In this document: positions 1-14,545 of the stretch, in pieces
Layout of the letters: each line of letters starts with the position of its first letter
Numbering within the stretch: the first letter of the stretch is position 1
Assembly (NCBI RefSeq): GCF_002019645.1
Contig: NZ_KV917374.1
Span: 582,856-646,855 of the forward strand
Origin: Litchfieldia alkalitelluris
GTDB taxonomy: Bacteria; Bacillota; Bacilli; Bacillales; Bacillaceae_L
Direction of reading: 5' to 3'
DNA length: 64,000 nucleotides
Made by a program: the position numbers and the translations under genes
Notes under the pieces: model-generated
Told to the model about the DNA's origin: nothing
What the model saw: only the letters and a program-made list of their open reading frames with translations
Databases searched by the model: none

Positions 1-2
1 AA

Positions 3-950
3 GATACGATTGCTTCATTTAGTTCAAGAGGCCCTGTGACAAATACGTGGGAAATTAAACCGGATGTGGTTGCGCCCGGGGTAGCAATTAAGAGTACTGC
101 TCCTAAAGGGTATGTAGAACTTCAGGGGACAAGCATGGCCGCACCACATGTTGCAGGTGCATGTGCATTAATCAAACAAGCACACCCTGATTGGACACCA
201 GAACAAGTGAAGGCATCACTCATGAATACAGCAAAGCTCCTTGAGAATGAGAAAGATGAACTATATAAGCCATATGAACAAGGTGCTGGAAGGATTCAGG
301 TAATTGAAGCGATTAATGCTGAAACACTTGTATACCCTAGTACATTAACGTTTGGTATGTTTGAAAAGGAAGATAATCGGACGAAAAAAGACTTAACGAT
401 TACGGTCGATAATCAGTCAATGCATGATAAGCATTATTCGTTTAATATTCCCAAGAACGAAAAAGGCTTTCAATGGGATATTCCTACTTCATTTACTTTA
501 AAGCCAAATGAAAAAAGAAAAGTGACGATTTCCGTTGATATTACACCGAGCGTGATTGGTCCAGGACTTAAGAGTGGTCACATTTATTTAAATGAAGGAC
601 ACAAAAAAGTACATCTTCCTTACATGATTGTAATTGAGGAACCAGATTATCCAAGGGTTATGGCTTTTCAATTTGGGTCAGCAGAGGACAAAGATACGTT
701 TCAATATCAATTATATCTCCCAAGAGGGGCAGAAGAATATGGAATTGCCCTCTACGATCCTGACTCATTACGCTTTATAGCTTTTCTAGATTGGAAAAGA
801 GATGTTCCTAGAGGCTTAATTGAGCGACAAATTTCAGCCTCTAAATTAGGACTTAAAGGAGTCTATAAAGCAATTGTATTTGCTAAAAAATCAGGAAAAG
901 AAGATACAATTGATTCTGACATATTAATTGACGAAATAGGATCGGATTAA
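3..950 (+). CDS. subtilisin-like serine protease (S8), C-terminal part; starts left of the window
   Basis: The reading frame is open from the first bases, so the start lies outside the window. The visible part begins with the conserved SFSSRGP stretch and carries the catalytic-serine motif [11 protein letters not shown] (Ser codon at 132-134), the third element of the Asp-His-Ser triad of S8 peptidases. After the catalytic domain (to about base 290) comes a beta-rich region of about 200 residues resembling the Fn3-like C-terminal domains of Vpr and C5a-peptidase-type subtilases. It is probably exported, but the signal peptide is not visible. The following intergenic region and new promoter separate it from the atp operon. 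Family assignment is certain; substrate is unknown. Confidence 0.93.
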   Translation, partial: DTIASFSSRGPVTNTWEIKPDVVAPGVAIKSTAPKGYVELQGTSMAAPHVAGACALIKQAHPDWTPEQVKASLMNTAKLLENEKDELYKPYEQGAGRIQVIEAINAETLVYPSTLTFGMFEKEDNRTKKDLTITVDNQSMHDKHYSFNIPKNEKGFQWDIPTSFTLKPNEKRKVTISVDITPSVIGPGLKSGHIYLNEGHKKVHLPYMIVIEEPDYPRVMAFQFGSAEDKDTFQYQLYLPRGAEEYGIALYDPDSLRFIAFLDWKRDVPRGLIERQISASKLGLKGVYKAIVFAKKSGKEDTIDSDILIDEIGSD

Positions 951-970
951 CTTTCTATTTATGACAAAAA

Positions 971-1007
971 AGCGTTCCGTTGTGACAAATGTCGCTTGCG
1001 GAACGCT
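971..1007. terminator. hairpin after the subtilase gene
   Basis: Nine-base arms AGCGTTCCG (971-979) and CGGAACGCT (999-1007) enclose a loop that itself contains GACA/TGTC. The A-run precedes the stem on the plus strand, so the U-run criterion is met only in the minus direction. It may still end the subtilase transcript or be bidirectional. Confidence 0.4.
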
Positions 1008-1111
1008 ATAATGTGAACAATTTGTGAACACCTAAAATTGGAAATTGTTCGCTATGAGGTTTATTATATGTAGACAGTGCAAATTAAGCCTTTTATGATA
1101 GGGTTATTGAT

Positions 1112-1139
1112 ACTAATTATTCAGTTAAAATGGTATAAT
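1112..1139 (+). promoter_or_regulatory. candidate sigma-A promoter of the atp operon
   Basis: TATAAT at 1134-1139 is preceded by TGG, giving an extended -10 (TGGTATAAT). No good -35 lies at 17 bp; TTGATA at 1107-1112 is 21 bp away. Transcription would start near 1146, leaving a leader of about 150 nt before atpZ. Confidence 0.5.
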
Positions 1140-1298
1140 TGCTTTGTTATTTTTTCACTTTAAACACATTGACATTAAAAGATGCCTATTGTATGCTTAC
1201 AAAGGGTATGATGATAAGGTTTTCAAGAGTGTTTTCTGGCTATTTAGTGAACTTTAGTGAAACTTCATTTTCTACTTGGAAAAAGGAGGCATTTCCTT

Positions 1299-1520
1299 AT
1301 GCGTCCTGAGTCAAAACATCCCTTTCGAGCGATGGCATTAATGTCTGCCATTACATCTCAATTAGTAGGTTCAATCTTAGTCGGAATCTTCCTCGGAAGA
1401 TGGCTTGATCGAGTCGTTGATACCGAACCACTATTTTTAATTTTAGGCCTTCTTTTAGGATTATCAGCTGGTGTCTATGGAACACTAAGCTCTGTCCAAA
1501 AATTCAATTCAGGAGATTAA
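1299..1520 (+). CDS. atpZ: AtpZ, ATP synthase assembly-associated membrane protein
   Basis: 73 residues with two hydrophobic helices (about residues 15-37 and 43-63), matching the AtpZ/ATPase gene-1 family found upstream of atpI in several bacilli, including alkaliphiles. The family is proposed to help assemble the c-ring or to affect Mg2+ handling together with AtpI. I chose ATG 1299 because GGAGG at 1285-1289 lies nine bases upstream; an in-frame start 42 bases earlier has no such site. It is the first gene of the atp operon and ends three bases before atpI. B. subtilis has only atpI, so this is an extra component. Confidence 0.85.
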   Translation: MRPESKHPFRAMALMSAITSQLVGSILVGIFLGRWLDRVVDTEPLFLILGLLLGLSAGVYGTLSSVQKFNSGD

Positions 1521-1523
1521 AAC

Positions 1524-1904
1524 ATGCAACAAGACGATGGCACAATGCTTAAACGACATAGAAAATATATTTTTTACTTTCTAGCTGTGTTTGTCTTAGG
1601 ATGGGGATTTACTACATACCAACCTGCATTTTTAGGCCTAATCATCGGAGCGGCAGCAAGTTACTATAATCATTTATTGCTGTATCGCAAAGTAAATAAG
1701 TTTAGTGAAGCAGTTGTTAAAGGTAAAAAGGTGTATTCATTAGGAACAATATCAAGAATGACTATAGCTGGACTAGCTGTCTTCATCTCGCTGAAATTTC
1801 CTGAGTACATCAATGTGTATTTTGTCATGTTGGGATTAATGACTTCCTATATCGTCATTTTCATAGATTTTATAATTCAATCCAAACTAAAAACAAATGT
1901 ATAA
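1524..1904 (+). CDS. atpI: ATP synthase subunit I
   Basis: 126 residues with four predicted membrane segments, as in AtpI proteins. AtpI is a non-structural membrane protein that promotes assembly of the c-ring and is usually the first atp gene. An AGGAG site lies within the end of atpZ, and the operon continues into atpB 21 bases downstream. A second in-frame ATG (codon 8) is an alternative start. Sequence conservation in this family is low, so the call rests on position, length and topology together. Confidence 0.88.
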   Translation: MQQDDGTMLKRHRKYIFYFLAVFVLGWGFTTYQPAFLGLIIGAAASYYNHLLLYRKVNKFSEAVVKGKKVYSLGTISRMTIAGLAVFISLKFPEYINVYFVMLGLMTSYIVIFIDFIIQSKLKTNV

Positions 1905-1925
1905 CGGGGAAGAGAGGTGATATAG

Positions 1926-2666
<741 letters not shown>

Positions 2667-2690
2667 TAATATATTTTTTAACTAATCTAA

Positions 2691-2930
<240 letters not shown>

Positions 2931-3035
2931 TTAGAACTAACATCTATTAGAAATCAAATTAGATAGTAATGGAACTTATAATATTATAAATATCCATACT
3001 GTTAAAAATGATAGAACGAAATAAACTGGTTCAAG

Positions 3036-3077
3036 TGGCGAAGTCGTCTCATGGGAGAACCTTCGCCATTGTTTTAC
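3036..3077 (+). terminator. terminator-like hairpin between atpE and atpF
   Basis: Arms TGGCGAAG (3036-3043) and CTTCGCCA (3061-3068) with an inner GTCTC/GAGA pairing, followed by TTGTTTTACTTT. It lies inside the operon in the 225-base gap between atpE and atpF, so it is more likely a partial terminator or an RNA-stability element than a full stop. Confidence 0.6.
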
Positions 3078-3134
3078 TTTAAGCAAAAAAAAATACTAGA
3101 TATGACTATTTCTAGTAAACACTTTTCCATGTAA

Positions 3135-4228
<1,094 letters not shown>

Positions 4229-4238
4229 ATAGGGGTGA

Positions 4239-5753
<1,515 letters not shown>

Positions 5754-5762
5754 TAAAATTAG

Positions 5763-5792
5763 TAGAGCGACGACTGATGTTACGTCGCTCTA
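5763..5792 (+). promoter_or_regulatory. hairpin in the atpA-atpG gap
   Basis: Ten-base perfect arms TAGAGCGACG and CGTCGCTCTA around a 10-base loop, not followed directly by a U-run. Its position between atpA and atpG suggests an mRNA-stability or processing element. Confidence 0.5.
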
Positions 5793-5823
5793 AAATCCAG
5801 ATCTTTTGACAAAAAGGTGGTGA

Positions 5824-6690
<867 letters not shown>

Positions 6691-6707
6691 AAGTAAAACA
6701 CTATTAG

Positions 6708-8150
<1,443 letters not shown>

Positions 8151-8153
8151 TAA

Positions 8154-8579
<426 letters not shown>

Positions 8580-8582
8580 GTT

Positions 8583-8613
8583 AAAAACCTAAAGACTAGT
8601 CTTTAGGTTTTTT
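8583..8613 (+). terminator. terminator of the atp operon
   Basis: AAACCTAAAGACT and AGTCTTTAGGTTT arms followed by a T-run, immediately after atpC. A classic intrinsic terminator. Confidence 0.93.
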
Positions 8614-8719
8614 ATTGTGTAGAAATATGGTTAAACGGAGCAAATAGATGAAACAGCAAATATATTATTATAATTGTGAGCAGTACAATTTGGTTGTATC
8701 ATAAATTACTTCAAAGGAG

Positions 8720-9325
8720 CGTCAAGTCCCGGTGTATGATCAAAAATCCAGCGAGGCGGCCGTCAAGTCCCGATGTAAGACTAAAAATGCGGCGGGTTCC
8801 GAATGAAATCGGGCCAGATGGAAGACAAATCGGGCGGGAATCAAGGTCAATCCGGCGAGTCGCGCGTCAAGTCCCGGTGTATGATCAAAAATCCGGCGGG
8901 TTCCGAATGAAATCGGGCCAGATGGAAGACAAATCGGGCGGGAATCAAGGTAAATCCGGCAAGCCGGGCGTCAAGTCCAGGTGCTAGATTAAAAATCCGG
9001 CGGGTTCCGAATGAAATCGGGCCAGATGGAAGACAAATCGGGCGGGAATCAAGGTAAATCCGGCAAGCCGGGCGTCAAGTCCAGGTGCTAGATTAAAAAT
9101 GCGGCGGGTTCCGAATGAAATCGGGGCAGATGGAAGACAAATCGGGGGGGAATCAAGAGAAATCCGGCAAGCCACTCAGCATAACCGCTGTAAGATCAAA
9201 AATCCGGCGAACCGCCTTTCACGTCAGGGTACAAGGTCAAAAATCAAAAATCCGGCAAGCCACTTAGCCAGGCCAGTCAAGTCCTTTTATGTTGTGTAAA
9301 TTAGAATACTATGCTTTCAACTACT
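8720..9325. repeat. GC-rich phased repeat array A (about 27 words at 20-21 bp)
   Basis: GC-rich island in AT-rich surroundings. A word of the form AAATCCGGCGGG (variants AAATCGGGCCAG, AAGTCCCGGTGT, AAATGCGGCGGG) recurs at 8724, 8744, 8765, 8785, 8806, 8827, 8848, 8869, 8889 and 8910, and on to about 9290, so the spacing is 20 or 21 bp. Five words make a 104-bp super-unit that is nearly identical at 8889, 8993 and 9097. The right end runs GTCAAGTCC, then TTGTGTAAA, then CTTTCAACT, and the same end closes array B at 63652-63705. Open frames here are by-products of the repeat. Function unknown. Confidence 0.9.
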
Positions 9326-9329
9326 ATAA

Positions 9330-9700
9330 CTATGTCAGAAAATCTGCCAACATATCCCAATCTTAAAGAATTTATGTTACGATAACTTATATTACTATAG
9401 AAATAATATAAATTTATCAAAGAGGCGATGATATAAAAATACATAATAGAAGTCCGAAAATTGCGAATATGATATTCGTAAAATATTCTCGATTAAATAT
9501 TCATAGATATGTGTAGTGAACAAGAAAAAATAGACCATTTTTTTAAACGTTAAGACAAGAATAATACCGTTCTATTTCTCTTAGTTTAAACCTCAAATAA
9601 TGTGGTAATCACAATGTAGGTGAACAAAATTTTTTAGGAAGAATATTGTTCTATTAAAAAGGAATTTTATCCAACAAAAGTCAATCTTTGATATGTGGCA
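9330..9700. other. AT-rich gene-free stretch upstream of the nuo promoters
   Basis: No convincing reading frame with a ribosome-binding site and no clear hairpin was found. It lies between array A and the nuo promoter pair. Confidence 0.5.
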
Positions 9701-9705
9701 AGTTA

Positions 9706-9734
9706 TCGACACTTCTGGTGAATATTGTTATAAT
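9706..9734 (+). promoter_or_regulatory. nuo promoter P1 (sigma-A type)
   Basis: TCGACA at 9706-9711, a 17-bp spacer and TATAAT at 9729-9734, the -10 being preceded by TGT (extended -10). Start expected near 9741, about 110 bases before nuoA. Confidence 0.65.
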
Positions 9735-9787
9735 GATTACGGTTACATAATTGAAAAATAAGAGATTTATAAATGAAATTTTATTTT

Positions 9788-9816
9788 TTGATTACTCATA
9801 ATTTTATGATTATAAT
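9788..9816 (+). promoter_or_regulatory. nuo promoter P2 (sigma-A type)
   Basis: TTGATT at 9788-9793, a 17-bp spacer and a perfect TATAAT at 9811-9816. Start expected near 9823, so the leader would be only about 28 bases including the ribosome-binding site. Confidence 0.65.
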
Positions 9817-9850
9817 AGGGGAAATTTCTTAAAGGCAATGGAGGGGTTGT

Positions 9851-10228
9851 ATGGATAGTTTATTGAATCAGTATATGAATAATTACTTAATTGTGTTTGT
9901 CTTCCTGTGTTTAGGAGTCTTACTACCAATCGTGGCATTGACTGCTGGTCGTATCTTAAGACCAAGTGCCCCGAATGCAATGAAACAAACAACCTATGAA
10001 AGTGGAATTGAGCCCTTTCATGATTCCCGTGTACAGTTCAATGTTCGCTATTATATTTTTGCACTTATGTTTGTCATTTTCGATGTGGAAACAGTGTTTT
10101 TATATCCATGGGCTGTTGCTTATGAGAAGTTAGGGATATTTGCTCTAATTGAAATGCTTATCTTTGTTGCAATGTTACTAATTGGGTTGCTTTATGCTTG
10201 GAAGAAGGGGGTCCTAAAATGGACTTAA
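9851..10228 (+). CDS. nuoA: NADH-quinone oxidoreductase (complex I) subunit A
   Basis: 125 residues with three membrane helices and the conserved [21 protein letters not shown] loop region (Glu/Asp near the quinone channel), diagnostic of NuoA/ND3. First gene of an eleven-gene nuo operon. ATG 9851 follows GGAGGGGTTGT. It overlaps the start of nuoB by ten bases. Confidence 0.96.
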   Translation: MDSLLNQYMNNYLIVFVFLCLGVLLPIVALTAGRILRPSAPNAMKQTTYESGIEPFHDSRVQFNVRYYIFALMFVIFDVETVFLYPWAVAYEKLGIFALIEMLIFVAMLLIGLLYAWKKGVLKWT

Positions 10229-10731
10229 AGCTAGATAACATTACTCAAGAAGAAATGGAAGAAATGAGGCACAGTGTATTTTTAACGACATTGGAGCAAG
10301 TGAAAGCTTGGGCTAGAAGTAATTCTTTATGGCCAATGACTTTTGGGTTAGCTTGCTGTGCGATCGAAATGATGGGTGTAGGTTCATCCCATTATGATTT
10401 AGACCGCTTTGGATCCTTTTTCCGTACATCTCCACGTCAATCAGATGTTATGATTGTTTCGGGTACTGTAACAAAAAAAATGGCACCAGTGTTAAAGCGT
10501 CTATATGACCAAATGCCAGAGCCGAAATGGGTTATTGCCATGGGTTCCTGTGCAACGGCTGGCGGACCATATGTGAAATCATATGCAGTAGTAAAAGGGG
10601 TTGACCAAATCGTCCCAGTGGATGTATATATCCCAGGATGTCCACCAAACCCTGCTGCACTTATATATGGAATGAATAAATTAAAGGAAAAAATTCGCTA
10701 TGAAGCTAAAACTGGGAAGAAGGTGATTTAG
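10219..10731 (+). CDS. nuoB: complex I subunit B (cluster N2 subunit)
   Basis: 170 residues. The four ligands of the terminal 4Fe-4S cluster N2 are visible: the CC pair in GLACCAIEM, the Cys in GSCATAGG and the Cys in PGCPPNP. I chose ATG 10219, behind GGGGGT, over an upstream in-frame ATG at 10198 that has no site and would add seven residues. Passes electrons to quinone together with NuoD. Confidence 0.97.
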   Translation: MDLKLDNITQEEMEEMRHSVFLTTLEQVKAWARSNSLWPMTFGLACCAIEMMGVGSSHYDLDRFGSFFRTSPRQSDVMIVSGTVTKKMAPVLKRLYDQMPEPKWVIAMGSCATAGGPYVKSYAVVKGVDQIVPVDVYIPGCPPNPAALIYGMNKLKEKIRYEAKTGKKVI

Positions 10732-10732
10732 C

Positions 10733-12124
10733 GTGAGCGAAAGTAAAGATTTAGAACAGCAAAAACGTGAGGCCGCAGAGCGTGCAAAAGAGCTTGCGAA
10801 GAAGCGTTTAGCAGAAAGGCAAGCCGAAGAGAAGAAAACGGATCCTTCTGAAGAAAAAAATGAAGATTCTATTGACCTAGCAAAGAAGAAGGCAGCAGCT
10901 GCGGCAAAGGCAAAAGCGGCTGCACTAGCTAAGCAAAAGGCTCAAGCAGAATCCGATGAAGACTCAAGTGAAGAAGTAGATTCGAAGGAACTCGCTAAGC
11001 AAAAGGCAGCAGCTGCAGCAAAAGCGAAGGCAGCTGCATTAGCAAAACAGAAGGCTCAAGAATCCAATGAAGAGTCAAATGAAGATCTAGATCCAAAGGA
11101 GCTGGCTAAGAAAAAAGCAGCGGCAGCAGCAAAAGCGAAAGCGGCAGCATTAGCAAAACAAAAAGCTAGTGAAGGTAACGCAGACAATGAGACTGAGCAA
11201 TCGCTCGATGACGATAAAGAATTAGCAAAGCAAAAAGCAGCGGCAGCAGCAAAGGCGAAAGCAGCCGCACTGGCAAAGCAAAAAGCACAATCTGAAAGTG
11301 GAACTGCTGATTCATCTAATGATGATGATGTGGCGAAGGCGAAGGCAAAAGCAGCGGCCGCAGCAAAGGCAAAAGCAGCCGCACTGGCGAAGCAAAAAGC
11401 CAAAGCTGAAGGCGAAGATGCATCCGATGATGATTTAGCTAAAGCGAAGGCGAAAGCCGTGGCAGCAGCCAAAGCAAAAGCAGCCGCGGCAGCAAAAGCG
11501 AAAGTATCAGGCACTACAGGTGATGATGATCTTGCCAAGGAAAAGGCCAAAGCGATTGCAGCAGCAAAGGCTAAAGCGGCAGCAGCAGCCAAAGCAAAGG
11601 CGGCAAAATCAGATAGTGAAGAGCCTGTGGAAGAGGAAAAGCCATCGGTCAATCAGCCATTATTAGATAAGTATGTAAAGGTAATCCAAAATCACCTTGG
11701 TGACGAGGTATTAGAAGACTATTACATCAATACTCTTTCAAAGGATGTACCAACACTAGTAGCAAAGAAAGATACATATTTTAAAATCGCTCAGTTTTTA
11801 AAATTTAATGAGCAATTAGCTTTCGATTATTTATCAGAGCTACATGGAACAGACTTTGAGACACATATGGAAGTTTATGTTCATTTATTTTCATATAAAA
11901 ATAGACAGTCAGTTGCTATTAAAGTGAAAATAGATCGTGAGGAGCCTGTGATTGATTCGCTTCAACCTTTATGGCAAGGCGCTAACTGGCCAGAATGTGA
12001 AGCTTTTGATCTGTTAGGCATTAAATTTACGAACCATCCAGATTTAAAGCGAATTTTATTACCTGAGGACTGGGTAGGATATCCGCTTCGAAAAGACTAT
12101 GAGCCATACGATGTGGAGGTGTAG
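10733..12124 (+). CDS. nuoC: complex I subunit C with a long Lys/Ala-rich repeat extension
   Basis: 463 residues against about 160 for the conserved core. The core, residues 306-463, has the NuoC/30-kDa signature (WPECEAFDLLGI, then LRKDYEP). Residues 1-305 are low-complexity: a charged start, then seven blocks of about 23 residues made of AAAAKAKAAALAKQKA-type helix, each followed by an acidic linker of 10-20 Asp/Glu/Ser residues. The blocks would form positively charged helices on acidic tethers. GTG start at 10733 immediately after nuoB. Extended NuoC proteins occur in some bacilli; the role of the extension is unknown. Confidence 0.93.
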   Translation: MSESKDLEQQKREAAERAKELAKKRLAERQAEEKKTDPSEEKNEDSIDLAKKKAAAAAKAKAAALAKQKAQAESDEDSSEEVDSKELAKQKAAAAAKAKAAALAKQKAQESNEESNEDLDPKELAKKKAAAAAKAKAAALAKQKASEGNADNETEQSLDDDKELAKQKAAAAAKAKAAALAKQKAQSESGTADSSNDDDVAKAKAKAAAAAKAKAAALAKQKAKAEGEDASDDDLAKAKAKAVAAAKAKAAAAAKAKVSGTTGDDDLAKEKAKAIAAAKAKAAAAAKAKAAKSDSEEPVEEEKPSVNQPLLDKYVKVIQNHLGDEVLEDYYINTLSKDVPTLVAKKDTYFKIAQFLKFNEQLAFDYLSELHGTDFETHMEVYVHLFSYKNRQSVAIKVKIDREEPVIDSLQPLWQGANWPECEAFDLLGIKFTNHPDLKRILLPEDWVGYPLRKDYEPYDVEV

Positions 12125-12127
12125 CCA

Positions 12128-13228
12128 ATGATTCGCACAGAAGAAATGCTACTAAATGTTGGACCACAGCATCCAAGTACACATGGAGTTTTCCGTCTAG
12201 TTATTAAGATAGATGGAGAAATTATTAAAGAAGCTATCCCGGTTATTGGTTACCTTCATCGAGGAACTGAAAAATTAGCGGAAGACCTTCAATACACTCA
12301 AATTATTCCATATACAGACCGAATGGATTATTTATCAGCGATGACAAATAACTATGTCCTCTGTCATGCCGTTGAAACGATGGCCGGAATCGAAATCCCA
12401 GACCGTGCTGAATATTTACGAGTATTAGCAATGGAGTTAGGAAGGGTTGCAAGTCACCTAGTTTGGTGGGGAACCTACTTGCTAGATTTAGGAGCAACAA
12501 GTCCTTTCCTTTACGCATTTAGAGAACGTGAAATGATTATAAATCTGCTGAATGAACTTTCAGGGGCAAGATTAACGTTCAATTACATGCGTGTTGGAGG
12601 AGTGAAATGGGATGCTCCTGAAGGCTGGATTGAAAAGGTAAGAGAATTTGTTCCATATATGAGAGAACAATTAAAGGGATATCATGAGCTTGTAACAGGA
12701 AATGAGATCTTCCTTAACCGTGTTAAAGGTGTTGGGAAGTATACACAAGAAGAAGCGATTGCTTATTCTTTAAGTGGAGCAAACTTAAGATGTACGGGTG
12801 TTCAATGGGATTTAAGAAAAGATGAACCATATTCGATTTACGATCGATTTGATTTTGATGTTCCTGTCTTCACTGGTGGGGATGCATGGGCACGCTATCA
12901 AACTCGAATTGCAGAATTAGAAGAATCACTTAAAATCATTGAGCAAGCTGTTGAACAGTTTCCGAGTGAAGGTGCCATTATGGCAAAGGTACCAAAAATC
13001 ATCAAAGCTCCAAAGGGTGAGGCGTATGTACGAATCGAGTCACCTCGAGGTGAGATTGGCTGTTATATTGCAAGTGATGGCAAAAAAGAACCGTATCGAT
13101 TAAAGTTTCGTCGTCCATCCTTTTACAACCTACAAATTCTACCTAAACTATTAAAAGGCGAAAATATGGCAAACTTAATCGCAATTCTAGGAGCAATTGA
13201 TATTGTTCTTGGGGAGGTAGATGGATAA
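12128..13228 (+). CDS. nuoD: complex I subunit D
   Basis: 366 residues. Contains NVGPQHPSTHGVFR and YLHRGTEKLAE, the segments that with NuoB form the quinone-reduction site. It is a separate gene, not a NuoCD fusion as in E. coli. ATG three bases after nuoC. It ends one base into nuoH (TAATG), so the two are translationally coupled. Confidence 0.97.
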   Translation: MIRTEEMLLNVGPQHPSTHGVFRLVIKIDGEIIKEAIPVIGYLHRGTEKLAEDLQYTQIIPYTDRMDYLSAMTNNYVLCHAVETMAGIEIPDRAEYLRVLAMELGRVASHLVWWGTYLLDLGATSPFLYAFREREMIINLLNELSGARLTFNYMRVGGVKWDAPEGWIEKVREFVPYMREQLKGYHELVTGNEIFLNRVKGVGKYTQEEAIAYSLSGANLRCTGVQWDLRKDEPYSIYDRFDFDVPVFTGGDAWARYQTRIAELEESLKIIEQAVEQFPSEGAIMAKVPKIIKAPKGEAYVRIESPRGEIGCYIASDGKKEPYRLKFRRPSFYNLQILPKLLKGENMANLIAILGAIDIVLGEVDG

Positions 13229-14229
13229 TGATTACTGATCTTTTACAATCATCACCCAGCTGGACAAACGTAGCAATCTTTTTCGGTCTAGCAACCGCTT
13301 TATTAATGGTCGTATTAGGATTTGTAACGTATGGAATTTTAGCAGAACGTAAAGTAATGGGGTTTATGCAGGGGCGTATTGGTCCAAACCAGGTTGGTGG
13401 CCGCTTTGGCCTACTTCAAACCGTAGCTGACGTATTAAAGCTTTTATTAAAAGAAGACACCATCCCAAAAGCAGCAGATAAACCACTGTTTATCCTTGCT
13501 CCAGTTATTGCTTTCACGCCTGCATTTATGGTGCTTGCAGTCATTCCATTTACAGATGCGTTTCGTTTTGCAGATATTGGGGTAGGATTGTTGTATTATA
13601 TAGCCGTTTCGGGACTAACAACAGTTGGTATCGTAACAGGCGGTTGGGCTTCAAATAACAAATATGCATTATTAGGTGGAATGCGTGCAGCTGCACAAAT
13701 GATTTCCTATGAGATACCACTTGTTATGTCAGTGATCGGGGTTATTTTATTCACTGGTAGCTTAAATTTAGTTGATATTGTTAATGCACAAACAAATGTC
13801 TGGTTTATATTTGCACAACCAATCGGTTTCTTAGTGTTCCTAATCGCCTCGGTTGCAGAATTAAATCGTGTGCCTTTTGACTTACCGGAAGCTGAATCAG
13901 AACTTGTTGCTGGATTTCATGTAGAGTATTCAGGATTTCGATGGGCATTCTTTATGCTTGCTGAATATGTTTACTTCTTTGCGATGGCAGCACTAACAAC
14001 CGTTTTATTCTTAGGTGGTTGGCATCCAGTATTCTTCCTAGATTTCATACCAGGAGCAGTCTGGTTTGCATTAAAATTCAGTGCAGTCATATTCCTACTC
14101 ATTTGGTTCAGGGTAACATTCCCACGTATAAGAGCAGACCAACTAATGGAATTCGGCTGGAAAGTACTACTACCAATCGCACTAGCAAACATCTTTATCT
14201 CAGCAATCATTAAAGAGTTGTTTTTCTAG
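13228..14229 (+). CDS. nuoH: complex I subunit H
   Basis: 333 residues, eight or so membrane helices. Conserved LAERKVMGFMQGRIGPNQVG near residue 50 and ELNRVPFDLPEAESELVAGF in the middle, both part of the quinone tunnel and E-channel. It overlaps the nuoD stop. A 316-base gap with a dispersed hairpin element separates it from nuoI, the only large break within the operon. Confidence 0.97.
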   Translation: MITDLLQSSPSWTNVAIFFGLATALLMVVLGFVTYGILAERKVMGFMQGRIGPNQVGGRFGLLQTVADVLKLLLKEDTIPKAADKPLFILAPVIAFTPAFMVLAVIPFTDAFRFADIGVGLLYYIAVSGLTTVGIVTGGWASNNKYALLGGMRAAAQMISYEIPLVMSVIGVILFTGSLNLVDIVNAQTNVWFIFAQPIGFLVFLIASVAELNRVPFDLPEAESELVAGFHVEYSGFRWAFFMLAEYVYFFAMAALTTVLFLGGWHPVFFLDFIPGAVWFALKFSAVIFLLIWFRVTFPRIRADQLMEFGWKVLLPIALANIFISAIIKELFF

Positions 14230-14339
14230 AAACTTAGCTGATTAATAATTACACTTGATTTTAACTACAATTTATAGGGAAGTTAGTAGGGAAGCTTTTA
14301 AGAAAAACTAAAGCTTAGTATATTTGCAATATAATAAAT

Positions 14340-14512
14340 AAATTTGTTGCTTACTCAGTGTGGAATGAGCGAAGAACCACTCGACTCCTGCGGGATGCAC
14401 GGGGCAAAGTGAGACCCCGCAGGAGCCAAAGCGACGAGGAGGCTCACCGTCCCGCCCGCGGAAAGCGAGTGGATCGTAGCGAGTGAAACTTTCCAACCTA
14501 AGAAAAAGTAAT
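14340..14512 (+). repeat. GC-rich dispersed hairpin element, copy 1 (inside the nuo operon)
   Basis: Contains the family core CTCCTGCGGG ... GACCCCGCAGGAGCC ... GCGACGAGGAGGCTCACC ... CGCGGAAAGCGAGTGGATC and outer arms GTGTGGAATGAGCG. CTCCTGCGGG and CCCGCAGGAG pair as a hairpin. It fills the nuoH-nuoI gap. Other copies are at 21.1, 24.2, 29.2, 38.1 and 53.4 kb. Confidence 0.9.
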
Positions 14513-14545
14513 AGTATCGCAATTCAAACAAAGGGGTGAAGATAC

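Noticed and set aside
971..1007. Riboswitch upstream of the atp operon
   Set aside because: Only a simple hairpin is present, closer to the subtilase end than to the atp start, without a ligand-binding fold that I recognise.
8720..9290. CRISPR array
   Set aside because: Repeat-to-repeat distance of 20-21 bp leaves no room for spacers, intervening bases also repeat every 104 bp, and there are no cas genes.
8676..9299. Open frames of 63-103 codons on both strands in array A
   Set aside because: They arise from the near-triplet repeat structure, have no ribosome-binding sites and translate into repeated low-information peptides.
11056..11652. 198-codon Ala/Ser/Phe-rich frame antisense to nuoC
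   Set aside because: A mirror of the Lys/Ala repeat codons of nuoC; no start site.
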